A stretch of DNA of 64,000 bases, taken from Sinimarinibacterium flocculans. Its GTDB lineage: Bacteria; Pseudomonadota; Gammaproteobacteria; Nevskiales; Nevskiaceae. Each line of letters starts with the position of its first letter. Position 1 is the first letter of the stretch. Shown here in pieces: positions 50,545-62,573 of the stretch. The DNA lies in the NCBI RefSeq assembly GCF_003201205.1, contig NZ_QICN01000007.1, forward strand, positions 62,001 to 126,000, written 5' to 3'. Below the pieces are notes generated by a model. That model was not told the origin of the DNA. It searched no databases and worked only from the letters and a program-made list of their open reading frames with translations. Both the position numbers and the translations under genes were made by a program.

Positions 50545-51480
50545 ATGACTTCACAGGAACCCCTTTCCTTCCAGGACCTGATCCTCAAGCTGCAGGCCTT
50601 CTGGGCCGGGCATGGCTGCACGATCGTGCAGCCGATGGACATGGAGATGGGCGCCGGCACCTTTCACTGGGCCACCTTCCTGCGCGCGCTCGGACCCGAG
50701 CCCTGGAACACCGCCTACGTGCAGCCCAGCCGCCGCCCGACCGACGGCCGCTACGGCGACAACCCGAACCGGCTGCAGCACTACTACCAGTTCCAGGTGC
50801 TGATGAAGCCCTCGCCGCCGAACATCCAGGCGCTGTATCTGGATTCGCTGCGCATGCTCGGCTTCGATCCGCTGACGCACGACATCCGTTTCGTCGAGGA
50901 CAACTGGGAGTCGCCGACGCTCGGTGCCTGGGGGCTCGGCTGGGAGGTCTGGCTCAACGGCATGGAAGTCACCCAGTTCACCTACTTCCAGCAGGTCGGC
51001 GGCCTAGAATGCCGGCCGGTCGCCGGCGAGATCACCTACGGGCTCGAACGCCTGGCGATGTACATCCAGAAGAAGGAATCGGTCTACGACCTGGTCTGGT
51101 CCAGGCACCGTTCGCCGGAAGGGGGTGAGCGCATCGTCACCTACGGCGACGTCTACCACCAGAACGAGGTCGAACAGTCGACCTACAACTTCGAGCACGC
51201 CGACGTCGCCACCCTGTTCGCGCGCTTCGACAAGGCCGAGGCCGAGTGCCAGCACCTGCTCGCGCTGGCCACGCCGCTGCCGCTGCCGGCCTACGAACGC
51301 ACCATCCAGGCCTCGCATGCCTTCAACCTGCTCGACGCCCGCGGCGCGATCAGCGTCACCGAGCGCCAGGCCTACATCCTGCGCGTGCGCACGATGGCGC
51401 GCGCCTGCGCCGAGGCCTACTTCAAGGCCCGCGAGGCGCTGGGATTCCCGATGCTGCCGGATACAGCCAGGGCAGCGTAG
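50545..51480 (+). CDS. glyQ: Glycyl-tRNA synthetase alpha subunit
   Basis: A 311-residue catalytic alpha subunit of the heterotetrameric GlyRS. It has the class II signature region [40 protein letters not shown], then [16 protein letters not shown] and [15 protein letters not shown]-like sequence. The start at 50545 gives [13 protein letters not shown]. Unusually its partner glyS is not adjacent but 5 kb downstream. Confidence 0.97.
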   Translation: MTSQEPLSFQDLILKLQAFWAGHGCTIVQPMDMEMGAGTFHWATFLRALGPEPWNTAYVQPSRRPTDGRYGDNPNRLQHYYQFQVLMKPSPPNIQALYLDSLRMLGFDPLTHDIRFVEDNWESPTLGAWGLGWEVWLNGMEVTQFTYFQQVGGLECRPVAGEITYGLERLAMYIQKKESVYDLVWSRHRSPEGGERIVTYGDVYHQNEVEQSTYNFEHADVATLFARFDKAEAECQHLLALATPLPLPAYERTIQASHAFNLLDARGAISVTERQAYILRVRTMARACAEAYFKAREALGFPMLPDTARAA

Positions 51481-51488
51481 GACCGGCC

Positions 51489-52121
51489 GTGATCCTCATC
51501 GGCATGTTCGATTCGCCGTTCGTGCGCCGCGTGGCGATCAGCATGCGGCTGCTCGGTCTGCCGTTCGAACACCGCAACTGGTCGGTCGGCCGGGACTTCG
51601 ACGCGATCCGTCACTACAACCCGCTCGGCCGCGTGCCGACGCTGGTGCTCGACGACGGCGAAACGCTGATCGAATCGTCCGTGATCCTGGACTACCTCGA
51701 TGAATGCGCCACGCCGGAGCGCGCGCTGCTGCCCGCTGCAGGCCCCGAACGCCGCCGCGCACTCAAGCTGATGGCCATCGCCATCGGCGGCGCCGAGAAA
51801 GGCGTGCTGCAACTCTACGAGCAGGCATTCCGCCCGCCCGAAAAGCGTCACGCCGGCTGGGTCGCACGCTGCCGCAGCCAGAGCGATGCGGCGCTCGACG
51901 AACTGGAGCGCGACGCCGCGACGCACGGCGGCGAATGGTTCGTCGGTGGACGCATGACGCAGGTCGACATCACCATTGCCTGCGTCACCACCTTTCTCAC
52001 CGACGCGCTGGCGCTCGATGCCTCCCGTCGGCCGGCGCTGATGCGTCGCGTCGCGCGCTGCGAGGCCCTGCCGGCGTTTCGCGAGATCCGCCTGCCGTTC
52101 GCAGCCCCGCAATCGACGTAG
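51489..52121 (+). CDS. Glutathione S-transferase family protein
   Basis: A 210-residue GST. The thioredoxin-like N-domain has MFDSPFVRRVAISMRLLGLP with the likely catalytic Ser/Arg at the start of helix 1, YNPLGRVPTLVLDDGETLIE (cis-Pro) and SSVILDYLDE. The helical C-domain contains GGEWFVGGRMTQVDITIACV. The start is a GTG 8 nt after the glyQ stop; an ATG five codons later is an alternative. It was probably inserted between glyQ and glyS. Confidence 0.92.
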   Translation: MILIGMFDSPFVRRVAISMRLLGLPFEHRNWSVGRDFDAIRHYNPLGRVPTLVLDDGETLIESSVILDYLDECATPERALLPAAGPERRRALKLMAIAIGGAEKGVLQLYEQAFRPPEKRHAGWVARCRSQSDAALDELERDAATHGGEWFVGGRMTQVDITIACVTTFLTDALALDASRRPALMRRVARCEALPAFREIRLPFAAPQST

Positions 52122-52219
52122 AAGACGCACGCAGCCGACTGCCGCGGCGTGACGTCATCATCGCGGTATCGGCGATCGGTATGCTTTCGCATCCACCGCT
52201 TCCCACCCAGGACCGACGC

Positions 52220-53605
52220 ATGAATCCCTTGCTCGCCCAGGCGATCCGCTCCGGCCATTCGCGCCGCGACTTCCTGCGCAACCTGCTGTTTGCCGCCGGC
52301 AGCGTCTCGACGGCATCGTGGCTCAGCGCCTGCGGCAGCAGCTCGCCGCTGAATTCGGTGGCGGCGCCCGGCCGCAGCCGCTTCGCCGACATCGGCCCGC
52401 TGCAGGCGCCGGATGCCAACGGCATCCAATTGCCGGCCGGCTTCACGTCGCGTGTCGTCGCCGTCGCCGGCGAGGCCCCGGTGCCGGGCAGCAGCTTCGT
52501 GTGGCACCGCGATCCCGACGGCGCCGGCAGCTTCGCGCTGGCCGACGGTGGCTGGCTGTACGTGTCCAATGCGGAGGTTCGCGACGCCACCAGCGGCGGG
52601 CTGATCGACCCCTTGCAGCCGATCCTGTCGCGCGAGACGGTCGCCGCCCTGGGCCTGCTGCGCGGCGGCGCGAGCGCGTTGCGCTTCGCGGCCGACGGCA
52701 CGCTGGTCGACGCCTACACGATCCTGCACGACACCACGACGAACTGCTCGGGCACCGCGACACCCTGGGGCACCTGGATCTGCGGCGAAGAGATCGCCGA
52801 CGGCTACATGTTCGAGTGCGACCCGCTGGGGACGAATCCGGACGGGCGGCGGCTCGACCTGTTCGGCCGCTTCGGCCATGAACAGGTCGCGATCGATGTC
52901 GCCGGCCGCGCGATCTACCACACCGAGGATTTCGGCGGCGACGACCGCTTCTACCGCAATGTCTTCACCGAAACCGACTGGCCGGCCGGCGGCCGCCCCG
53001 CCTTCAACGATGGCGTGCTGCAGGCGCTCGTCGTCGAGGGTGGTGTCGAAGCCGCACGCAACGGGCCGGCACCGATCCGCTGGGTCGATGTCGTCAACGA
53101 CGGGCGGCCGCAGCGCCAGGTCTACCTGCCGGAAACGACGATCTTCTCCGGCAACGAGGGCGTCTGGTTTCTCAAGGGCTTCGTGTTCTTCTCGTCGAAA
53201 GGCGACAACAACATCTGGGCGATCGACACGATCGGCAACACGATCGAGAGCATCTACTCGCCGGAGTCGCAGCCGATCGGCTCGCCGGTCGACCCGAACG
53301 AACCGCCGCTGCAGGGCGTCGACAACCTGTGCATGACCGACGACGGCGAGATGATCGTCGTCGAGGACGGCGGCGACATGCGCGCGATGGTGCTGCTGCC
53401 GGATCGCACGGTCGTTCCGCTGCTGCGCCTGCCGGACGAGACCGGCGGTTCGGAGGTCACCGGCCCGGCGTTCTCGCCGGACGGCCGCCGCTTCTACTGC
53501 AGCGCACAGCGCAACGGCCGCAACGGCGCGAGCGGCAACGGCATCACCTTCGAGATCACGATGCCGTTCGCGGTACGTGTGACGCGCCCGCTGGCCGGCG
53601 CCTGA
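52220..53605 (+). CDS. PhoX-like (DUF839) Tat-exported protein
   Basis: A 461-residue protein. The signal is twin-arginine (HSRRDFLRNLLFAAGSVS) with a lipobox-like LSAC. The mature part is a beta-propeller of the PhoX/DUF839 group: SFVWHRDPDGAGSFALADGG, GTWICGEEIADGYMFECDPL, YHTEDFGGDDRFYRN and TDDGEMIVVEDGGDM, rich in acidic metal sites. PhoX enzymes are calcium/iron alkaline phosphatases. Whether this one is a phosphatase is uncertain, as DUF839 also includes proteins of unknown activity. Confidence 0.85.
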   Translation: MNPLLAQAIRSGHSRRDFLRNLLFAAGSVSTASWLSACGSSSPLNSVAAPGRSRFADIGPLQAPDANGIQLPAGFTSRVVAVAGEAPVPGSSFVWHRDPDGAGSFALADGGWLYVSNAEVRDATSGGLIDPLQPILSRETVAALGLLRGGASALRFAADGTLVDAYTILHDTTTNCSGTATPWGTWICGEEIADGYMFECDPLGTNPDGRRLDLFGRFGHEQVAIDVAGRAIYHTEDFGGDDRFYRNVFTETDWPAGGRPAFNDGVLQALVVEGGVEAARNGPAPIRWVDVVNDGRPQRQVYLPETTIFSGNEGVWFLKGFVFFSSKGDNNIWAIDTIGNTIESIYSPESQPIGSPVDPNEPPLQGVDNLCMTDDGEMIVVEDGGDMRAMVLLPDRTVVPLLRLPDETGGSEVTGPAFSPDGRRFYCSAQRNGRNGASGNGITFEITMPFAVRVTRPLAGA

Positions 53606-53627
53606 ACCGGCCAGCGAGCGTCGCGCC

Positions 53628-54056
53628 TCAGACGACCACCACCTTCAGGCCATGCGCGATATTGCCGCGCGTGGCCTTGGAGTACGGGCAGAACTCGTGC
53701 GCGGCCGCGACGAGCCTGTCGGCGTCCGCCTGATCCAGCCCGCCGATCCACGCGGTGATGTCGGCCGTCAGGCCGAAGCCGGTGTCGTCGGTGCCGATGC
53801 CCACGGCAACCTCGATCTCGACCGAGCTGGGCTTGAGCTGCATCTTGCCGGCGAGAAAGTCGACGGCGCCGCCGAAGCAGGCCGCATAGCCGGCGGCAAA
53901 CAGATCTTCCGGCGTCGTCGTGCCCGGCTTGCCGGGCCCGCCCATGGCCTTGGGCACCGACAGGTCGGCCTTGACGATGCCGTCGCGCGACTCGGTGTGG
54001 CCGTTGCGGCCGCCACTGGCGACCGCGTGGGCGGTGTAGAGCACTTTGACTGCCAT
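53628..54056 (-). CDS. ohr: Organic hydroperoxide resistance protein (Ohr/OsmC family)
   Basis: A 142-residue thiol peroxidase. The reactive cysteines are in AAGYAACFGGAVDFLA (about 61) and AAHEFCPYSKATRGN (about 123). VLYTAHAVASGGRNGHTESR at the N-terminus is typical of Ohr. It reduces organic peroxides through lipoylated partners. It lies 23 bp after katG on the same strand, making a peroxide-defence pair. Confidence 0.95.
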   Translation of the reverse strand: MAVKVLYTAHAVASGGRNGHTESRDGIVKADLSVPKAMGGPGKPGTTTPEDLFAAGYAACFGGAVDFLAGKMQLKPSSVEIEVAVGIGTDDTGFGLTADITAWIGGLDQADADRLVAAAHEFCPYSKATRGNIAHGLKVVVV

Positions 54057-54079
54057 GTCGTTTCTCCTTCGCGGCCGTT

Positions 54080-56332
<2,253 letters not shown>

Positions 56333-56439
56333 TTACCGATCGATAGGCTGCGGCTGTTGTTTGCCGCTGCGCATGGTTGGCGAAATCGCCAGCGATCCCG
56401 GACACTACGCGCCCTTTGTGACCCGCCTGCTGTCCGCAC

Positions 56440-58491
56440 ATGTCCCGCGATCTGCTGCTCGAAATCGGCACCGAAGACCTGCCGGCCCGCTACGTCATGC
56501 CGCTCGCCGAAGCCTTGCGCGATGGCGTCGCCGGCGGCCTGGACAAGCGCGGACTCACGGGCGGGACGGCGCGGCTGTTCGCGACGCCGCGGCGCATCGC
56601 CGTGCTGATCGACGCCGTTCCCGAGCGCCAGCCCGACCAGACCCTCGAACGCCTCGGCCCGGCGCTGGCCGCTGCGCTCAAGGACGGCCAGCCGACGCCG
56701 GCCGCGCTGGGATTCGCCCGCTCCTGCGGGGTCGAGTTCGCGGCACTCGGCGAGAAGGACGGCAAGCTGCACTTCGTCAGGCAGGCGCCCGGCCGCACGA
56801 CCGCCGACCTGTTGCCGGAGATCTTCGAGGACACGCTCAAGGCGATGGATGCCCTGGTGCCCAAGCGCATGCGCTGGGGCGCGGGCGACGAAACCTTTGT
56901 GCGCCCGGTGCAGTGGCTGACCTGCCTGCTGGGCGACGAGGTCGTGCCGCTGGCGCGGTTCGGGCTGACCGCCGGCCGGCTCACCTACGGCCACCGCTTC
57001 CATGCGCCTGCCGCCATCACGCTGGATGCGCCCGCAGGCTACGAAGCGTCCCTGCGCGCCGCCCGGGTACTGGCTGATCCGGCTGTCCGCAAGCGTGAAT
57101 GCCGCCGCCAGATTGAGAACGAGGCACGCACCCTCGGCGGGCATGTGCGCATCACCGAAGATCTGCTCGACGAAGTCACCGCACTGGTCGAGTGGCCGGT
57201 GGCGATCACCGGGCATTTCGAGCCGCGCTTCCTCGAACTGCCGCCGGAGGTGATCGTCGCCACCGTCGAGACCAACCAGCGCTATTTCACTGTGTTCGAG
57301 GACGCGCAACAGACGCGGCTGACGCACGCCTTCATCACGCTGTCGAACATCGAGTCGCGCGATGTCGCGCAGGTGATCGCGGGCAACGAACGCGTCGTGC
57401 GACCGCGCCTCGCCGACGCGCTGTTCTTCTGGCAGCAGGATCTCAAGCAGCCGTTATCGGCGTACGTGGAGAACCTCGACAGCGTCACCTTCCAGAAGGA
57501 CCTCGGCAGCATCGGCGACAAGGCCGGCCGCATCCGTGCGCTGTCATCGACGATCGCCGGCGAGCTGGGCACCGACCGCGCCACCGTCGAGCGCGCCGCA
57601 ACGCTGTGCAAGGCCGACCTCGTCACCAAGATGGTCTACGAGTTCCCGGAACTGCAGGGACTGATGGGCGGCTACTACGCCGCGAAGTCCGGCAAATCCC
57701 CCGACGTGGCACAGGCCATCCGCGAGCATTACCTGCCGACCCAGCAGGGCACGCCGGTGCCGTCGACGCCGGCCGGCCGCATCCTCGCGCTTGCCGACAA
57801 GCTCGACAGCCTCGCCGGCATCTTCGCCATCGGCCAGAAGCCGACGGCGAGCAAGGACCCCTACGCCCTGCGCCGCGCGGCTCTGGGCGTGCTGCGCATC
57901 TGCCTGGAGGCCGAACTGCCGCTCGACCTGCGCGCCCTGCTCAAGGCCGCGCTCGATGCGCAGCCCGCCGGCAAGCGTGACGCCGCCACGCTCGACGAGC
58001 TGGTCGAGTTCGTGATGGAGCGGCTGCGCGCCTACCTCGTCGGCGGCGACATCACCGCGGAGATGTTCGAGTCGGTCCGCGCGATGCAGGTCGAACAGCC
58101 GCTGGATTTCCAGCGCCGCCTGGCTGCCGTGCGCGACTTCGTCGCCGATGCCGCGGCGCCCAACCTCGCCGCCGCGAACAAGCGCATCCGCAACATTCTC
58201 AAGCAGGCCGGCGACAGTGCCGGCAGCGTCGACCCGGCGAAGTTCGCGCACGACGCCGAACACGCACTGTTCTCGAAGCTCGGCGAGCTCGAAACACTCA
58301 ACGCGGCCACCCCCGACTACGGCGCACGGCTGATCCATCTGGCCGCCCTGCGCGAACCGGTCGACGCATTCTTCGACGGCGTGATGGTCAACGATCCCGA
58401 TGCCGCGGTCCGCAGCAACCGCTTGGCGCTGCTGGCGCGACTCGATCGCCTGTGCCGCTCGGTGGCCGATCTGTCCTGCCTGCCCGGCTGA
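56440..58491 (+). CDS. glyS: Glycyl-tRNA synthetase beta subunit
   Basis: A 683-residue beta subunit, matching the E. coli length (689). It begins RDLLLEIGTEDLPARYVMPL and contains KRMRWGAGDETFVRPVQWLT, VVRPRLADALFFWQQDLKQP, EFPELQGLMGGYYAAKSG and DPYALRRAALGVLRICLE. The partner glyQ ends 5 kb upstream, with katG and ohr inserted in the opposite orientation. gmhB follows 25 bp after. Confidence 0.97.
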   Translation: MSRDLLLEIGTEDLPARYVMPLAEALRDGVAGGLDKRGLTGGTARLFATPRRIAVLIDAVPERQPDQTLERLGPALAAALKDGQPTPAALGFARSCGVEFAALGEKDGKLHFVRQAPGRTTADLLPEIFEDTLKAMDALVPKRMRWGAGDETFVRPVQWLTCLLGDEVVPLARFGLTAGRLTYGHRFHAPAAITLDAPAGYEASLRAARVLADPAVRKRECRRQIENEARTLGGHVRITEDLLDEVTALVEWPVAITGHFEPRFLELPPEVIVATVETNQRYFTVFEDAQQTRLTHAFITLSNIESRDVAQVIAGNERVVRPRLADALFFWQQDLKQPLSAYVENLDSVTFQKDLGSIGDKAGRIRALSSTIAGELGTDRATVERAATLCKADLVTKMVYEFPELQGLMGGYYAAKSGKSPDVAQAIREHYLPTQQGTPVPSTPAGRILALADKLDSLAGIFAIGQKPTASKDPYALRRAALGVLRICLEAELPLDLRALLKAALDAQPAGKRDAATLDELVEFVMERLRAYLVGGDITAEMFESVRAMQVEQPLDFQRRLAAVRDFVADAAAPNLAAANKRIRNILKQAGDSAGSVDPAKFAHDAEHALFSKLGELETLNAATPDYGARLIHLAALREPVDAFFDGVMVNDPDAAVRSNRLALLARLDRLCRSVADLSCLPG

Positions 58492-58516
58492 ACTCACGGC
58501 GCGCTAGAGTCGCGAC

Positions 58517-59080
58517 ATGAAGATCGTGATTCTCGACCGCGATGGCGTCATCAACGAGGACTCGCCGGACTACATCAAGTCGTTGGCCGAGTGGCGTCCG
58601 GTTCCCGGCAGCCTGGAAGCGATCGCGCGGCTGTGCCAGTCGGGCTTTCGCGTCTTCGTCGCCACCAACCAGTCGGGGCTCGGGCAGGGGCTGTTCGACT
58701 ACGACGCGTTCAGCAGCATCCACGACCGCCTGCAGCAGCAGCTCGCCGAACTCGGGGGACGCATCGACGGCATCGCCTTCGCGCCGGACCATCCGGACGC
58801 ACCTACGGCGATGCGCAAGCCGGCGCCCGGCATGCTGCTGGATCTGGCGCGGCGCCTGAACGTGAGTGCGGACCTGATTCCGTTCGTGGGCGATTCCTGG
58901 CGGGACATCGAGGCCGCGCGCGCCGCCCGGGCGCAGCCGATCCTGGTGCGCACCGGCAACGGCCGACGGACCGAAACCCGGCACCAGGCCGAGTTGCGGG
59001 GCGTGGCGGTCTACGACGATCTCGCCGCCTACGCCGGCGCGCTGATCGCCGCACAACAGGCCTTGCCGCAGATCTCGTAA
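58517..59080 (+). CDS. gmhB: GmhB-like HAD phosphatase lacking the zinc-loop cysteines
   Basis: A 187-residue HAD phosphatase matching D-glycero-D-manno-heptose-1,7-bisphosphate 7-phosphatase, an LPS-core step. HAD motifs are VILDRDGVINED (Asp 7 and 9), FVATNQSGLGQG, MRKPAPGML and VGDSWRDIEAA. The usual zinc-binding Cys/His loop (CPHxP...CxCRKP) reads FAPDHPDAPTAMRKPAPG here, with all cysteines gone. The position after glyS agrees with GmhB in many gammaproteobacteria. Zinc-independent activity or another sugar phosphate is possible. Confidence 0.85.
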   Translation: MKIVILDRDGVINEDSPDYIKSLAEWRPVPGSLEAIARLCQSGFRVFVATNQSGLGQGLFDYDAFSSIHDRLQQQLAELGGRIDGIAFAPDHPDAPTAMRKPAPGMLLDLARRLNVSADLIPFVGDSWRDIEAARAARAQPILVRTGNGRRTETRHQAELRGVAVYDDLAAYAGALIAAQQALPQIS

Positions 59081-59109
59081 GCACGCACCTCGACCTGTCA
59101 CGCGCCGTG

Positions 59110-59205
59110 GCCATCCATGGCGCAGCCATGTTCTCTTCATCTAACCCCGGCCCGACCATCCATGGCCGGGCGTTCAGCGGCCGGTTCGTCCGCCGGACGA
59201 ACCGG
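59110..59205 (-). repeat. Dispersed hairpin element with two AYGGAY loops, copy 2
   Basis: On the minus strand: CCGGTTCGTCC-GGC-GGACGAACCGG (59205-59181, perfect 11 bp), CCGCTGAACG, CCCGGCC-ATGGAT-GGTCGGG (59170-59151) and GCC-ATGGAT-GGC (59121-59110). Order, spacing and connecting sequence match copy 1 at 44513-44607. It follows the folB stop at 59217 on the same strand and fills the gap to gmhB. Confidence 0.65.
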
Positions 59206-59216
59206 AAAGCCCCGCC

Positions 59217-59588
59217 TCACCCACAGGCCGAGAAGTCCTCGCGCACGCGTTCGATCGCCACCCCCACCTGCTTCACGTCCGGCACCGCGCCGGGCTTGTC
59301 GATGACCAGACGCAGGCGCTGGATCGGAAAGTCCTCGAACAGCTGCCGCGCGAGGCGTTCGGCCAGGGTCTCCAGCAGCGCCGGCTGCAAGGTCTTCGCG
59401 ATCCGCGTGACGGTTTCGGCCACGGCCGCGTAGTCGACGGCATCGCGCACGCGGTCGCTGGACGCGGCTTCGCGCGTATCCGCGCCGAGTTCCAGATCGA
59501 ACACCAGCGGCCGCTCGAGCTGCCGCTCCCAGGCATGAACGCCGATGACGGTTTCGACACGCAGCCCGCGGATGAAAATAGTGTCCAT
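59217..59588 (-). CDS. folB: Dihydroneopterin aldolase
   Basis: A 123-residue folate enzyme that splits dihydroneopterin. It has MDTIFIRGLRVETVIGVHAW with the substrate-binding region EAASSDRVRDAVDYAAVAET, then QPALLETLAERLARQLFEDF and LRLVIDKPGAVPDVKQVGV. The start at 59588 is 14 nt after the tsaD stop, the usual tsaD/folB neighbourhood. folE at 15423 encodes the pathway's first step. Confidence 0.94.
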   Translation of the reverse strand: MDTIFIRGLRVETVIGVHAWERQLERPLVFDLELGADTREAASSDRVRDAVDYAAVAETVTRIAKTLQPALLETLAERLARQLFEDFPIQRLRLVIDKPGAVPDVKQVGVAIERVREDFSACG

Positions 59589-59602
59589 GGTTCCTGCTCG
59601 GG

Positions 59603-60631
59603 TCAGGCTGCCGCGCGCGGCGGCGTCAGGGTATCCAGCGGCCAGCGCGGCGTCGTGAACAGGGCGCCACCCGCGGCCTGCCCGCCATGACGCCGCACCC
59701 AGCCGGCGTACGCGACCATCGCCGCGTTGTCGGTGCAGAACGCCTGTCGCGGAAAGTGCAGCGCGACACCCAGGTGCCGTGCACGCTCTGCCAGTTTTGC
59801 GCGCAGCCGGCGGTTGGCGCCGACGCCGCCGGCCACCACCAACCGGTCGAGCTTTGCCGCCTGCAGGGCGCGCTCGACCTTGATGACCAGGGTATCGGTG
59901 ACTGCCTCTTCGAAAGCACGTGCGAGGTCGGCCCGCGTCTGCGCATCGGCGTCGGGCGGCAGCGCGGTCAGCACCGCGGTCTTCAAGCCGCTGAAACTGA
60001 ACTCGAGGCCCGGGCGATCGGTCATCGGACGCGGAAAGCGGAACACGCCATCGCGACCGGATTCGGCCAGCTTCGCCAGTTCCGGCCCACCCGGATACGG
60101 CAGGCCGAGCAGCTTCGCCGTCTTGTCGAAGGCCTCGCCGACGGCATCGTCGAGGCTCTCGCCGAGCAGGGCGTACACACCGTACCCGCGGACGTCGACC
60201 AGCATCGTGTGACCGCCGGACACCAGCAGCGCGAGGAACGGAAAGCGCGGTGGCGGGTCCTCGAGCATCGGCGCCAGCAGGTGCGCCTCCATGTGATGAA
60301 CCGGAATCAGCGGCACACCGAGCGCGCTGGCGAGGCCGGCGGCGACCGACGCACCGACCATCAGTGCACCGATCAGGCCGGGGCCGGCCGTATAGGCCAC
60401 GCCGCCGAGATCCGCGGGGCTCACGCCCGCCTCGCCCAGCGCCGCGCGAATCAGACCGTTGATGCGGCTGACGTGATCGCGCGAGGCCAGTTCCGGCACG
60501 ACCCCGCCGTACTCCGCGTGCAGCCGCACCTGGCTGTGCAGCACGTGCGCGAGCAGGCCGCGTTCGCCGCAGTAGATCGCGGCAGCGGTTTCGTCGCAGG
60601 AGGTCTCGATACCGAGGATCGGGGCAGCCAT
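59603..60631 (-). CDS. tsaD: tRNA N6-threonylcarbamoyladenosine transferase TsaD
   Basis: A 342-residue Kae1/TsaD enzyme for t6A37 in ANN-decoding tRNAs. It has [20 protein letters not shown], the metal histidines in [14 protein letters not shown] (HMEAH), [16 protein letters not shown] and [12 protein letters not shown], ending [15 protein letters not shown]. It is divergent from rpsU across the GGDEF gene; tsaD next to rpsU/dnaG is a conserved order in proteobacteria. Confidence 0.97.
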   Translation of the reverse strand: MAAPILGIETSCDETAAAIYCGERGLLAHVLHSQVRLHAEYGGVVPELASRDHVSRINGLIRAALGEAGVSPADLGGVAYTAGPGLIGALMVGASVAAGLASALGVPLIPVHHMEAHLLAPMLEDPPPRFPFLALLVSGGHTMLVDVRGYGVYALLGESLDDAVGEAFDKTAKLLGLPYPGGPELAKLAESGRDGVFRFPRPMTDRPGLEFSFSGLKTAVLTALPPDADAQTRADLARAFEEAVTDTLVIKVERALQAAKLDRLVVAGGVGANRRLRAKLAERARHLGVALHFPRQAFCTDNAAMVAYAGWVRRHGGQAAGGALFTTPRWPLDTLTPPRAAA

Positions 60632-60681
60632 GGGGGCATTCTAGGGCCTGCCGGAACAACGGCGGCCGGCGACGGGCGCGT

Positions 60682-62403
60682 TCAGCCCTGCCTGCGGATG
60701 GCCGACTCGGCCAGCACGACGCGGTCACGCCCCTGTTCTTTGGCGCGGTACAGCGCGCGGTCCGCCGCCTTCATCACCACCTCGGCGGTGGCGCCGTGAT
60801 CCGGGAACAGGCCGATGCCGCAGGACACCGTCACCGCGCCGATGCTGCGACCGTCGCAGTCGTGATGCAGGTCGCGGGCGGACCGGCAGATCACTTCCGC
60901 CAGTTCGAGTGCCCGCGATGCCGGTGCCCCGGGCAGCAGCAGCAGGAACTCTTCGCCGCCGTAGCGGCAGGCGATGTCGCTGCGACGCACACCGCCGACC
61001 AGCAACTGGGCGACGCGGCGGATCACGGCGTCGCCGCAGGCGTGGCCGAAACGGTCGTTGATCGACTTGAAGTGGTCGATGTCGACCATGATGATCGCCA
61101 GCGGCTCGCCGTTGCGGCGCGCACGCGCGAACTCGCGCTCGACCGCGTCTTCGAGGTGGCGGCGATTGAACAGCGCCGTCAGCGGATCGCGCAGCGCCTG
61201 TTCGCGCAGCATGTTCTGCAGCGCCTCCTCGGCCTGCTTGCGCGCCGAGATGTCCTCGATCTGGACGACGAAGTGGCGCGGTACGTCCCGTGCGTCCCGG
61301 ACCGCCGAAACGCTCAGGTTGACCCAGACGACGTGGCCGTCCTTGTGGAAGTAGCGCTTCTCCATCTGGTAGGACTGCAGCTCGCCGTTGGCCAGGCGCC
61401 GCACCTGCTCGGTATCCGCCTGCAGATCCTCGGGGTGCGAGATGCTCTGGTAGTCGGCGCTGAGCAACTCCGACTCCGGGTAACCGAAGATCCGGCACAG
61501 CGAGCCGTTGACGCGCAGCCAGTGCCCGTCCAGCGACACCAAACCCATGCCGATCGTCGCCGACTCGAAGGCGGAGCGGAACCGCTCCTCGCTCTCGCGC
61601 AGCGATTCCTGGGCAGCCAGCAGTGCGGCATTTGCCTGTTCGACCTCCCCCAGCATGCGGGCGGTCCGCGTCGCCAGCCGGCGGTCGAGCGAGGACGCCA
61701 CCAGCGTGGCGATCAGCAGGCTCAGGATCACGCTGCCCAGCGCGGCCGCCAGCCCCTCGGGACTCAGGCCGAGACCGCCCCCCGCCACCAGGCAGGTGCT
61801 GCCTTCGGCGAAGTTCGCTGCCGCCATGCCGGTGTAGTGCATGCCGGCGATAGCGCAGCCCATGACCAGCGCGCTGACCAGCTTGCCGGCCACGGCGAGA
61901 TGCGAAGTCGTCGAGCGCAGGGTGAACGCCAGCCACAGCGCCGCGGTGGCCGCGGCGATCGCGATGCCGATCGACGCGGCGAACCATCCCGGGTCGTATT
62001 CGATCGGTGGTGACATGCGCATCGCCGCCATGCCGGCGTAGTGCATCGCGGCGATGCCGCCGCCCATGATGATCCCGGCGCCGAGCAGACTCAGCGCGCC
62101 GAGCACGCGGCGGCTGGCGACACTCAGTGCGTAGCCGGAAGTCACCACCGCGATCAGCAGGGAGGCGGCGGTGATCCAGCCGTCATAGAAGACCGGGATC
62201 GGCAGCTCGAACGCCAGCATGCCGATGAAATGCATCGACCAGATGCCGGCCCCCATCGCGGCCGAACCGCCGAGCAGCCACAGTGTCGCGGTCCGGCCGC
62301 TGCTGTGGGTGACGCGACCCGCCAGATCGAGGGCCGTGTACGACGCCATCGTCGCGACGACGATGGAAAGCAGCACCAGGGTGTTGTCGTAGGTCGCTAT
62401 CAC
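60682..62403 (-). CDS. MHYT-PAS-GGDEF diguanylate cyclase
   Basis: A 573-residue membrane sensor. Seven helices form an MHYT domain with its repeated motif (SMHFIGM, AMHYAGM, GMHYTGM), proposed to sense O2, CO or NO through bound metal. A PAS domain follows (ESATIGMGLVSLDGHWLRVN). The GGDEF domain is intact: DPLTALFNRRHLEDAV and CRYGGEEFLLLLPG, with RRSD five residues before as an I-site for product inhibition. It should make c-di-GMP. I use a GTG at 62403; another GTG lies at 62472. It inserts between tsaD and rpsU. Confidence 0.92.
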   Translation of the reverse strand: MIATYDNTLVLLSIVVATMASYTALDLAGRVTHSSGRTATLWLLGGSAAMGAGIWSMHFIGMLAFELPIPVFYDGWITAASLLIAVVTSGYALSVASRRVLGALSLLGAGIIMGGGIAAMHYAGMAAMRMSPPIEYDPGWFAASIGIAIAAATAALWLAFTLRSTTSHLAVAGKLVSALVMGCAIAGMHYTGMAAANFAEGSTCLVAGGGLGLSPEGLAAALGSVILSLLIATLVASSLDRRLATRTARMLGEVEQANAALLAAQESLRESEERFRSAFESATIGMGLVSLDGHWLRVNGSLCRIFGYPESELLSADYQSISHPEDLQADTEQVRRLANGELQSYQMEKRYFHKDGHVVWVNLSVSAVRDARDVPRHFVVQIEDISARKQAEEALQNMLREQALRDPLTALFNRRHLEDAVEREFARARRNGEPLAIIMVDIDHFKSINDRFGHACGDAVIRRVAQLLVGGVRRSDIACRYGGEEFLLLLPGAPASRALELAEVICRSARDLHHDCDGRSIGAVTVSCGIGLFPDHGATAEVVMKAADRALYRAKEQGRDRVVLAESAIRRQG

Positions 62404-62573
62404 GGCGGGTTCGCCCGGAACAGGCCGACAGTCAATCACGACTGGCGGGCGACAGCCAGCGTCGCCGTGCACGACCCGCCGGGGCCGTATTGCACCGTCT
62501 TGGCGATCCCGCTAGAATCGCGGCCCTTTTTGGGTCGAATGGCCCTGCCCGATCACAAAGCGAGTAAGCGTTT

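Noticed and set aside
59081-59109. Short gene between gmhB and folB
   Set aside because: No frame with start, SD and stop; the interval is occupied by the hairpin element.
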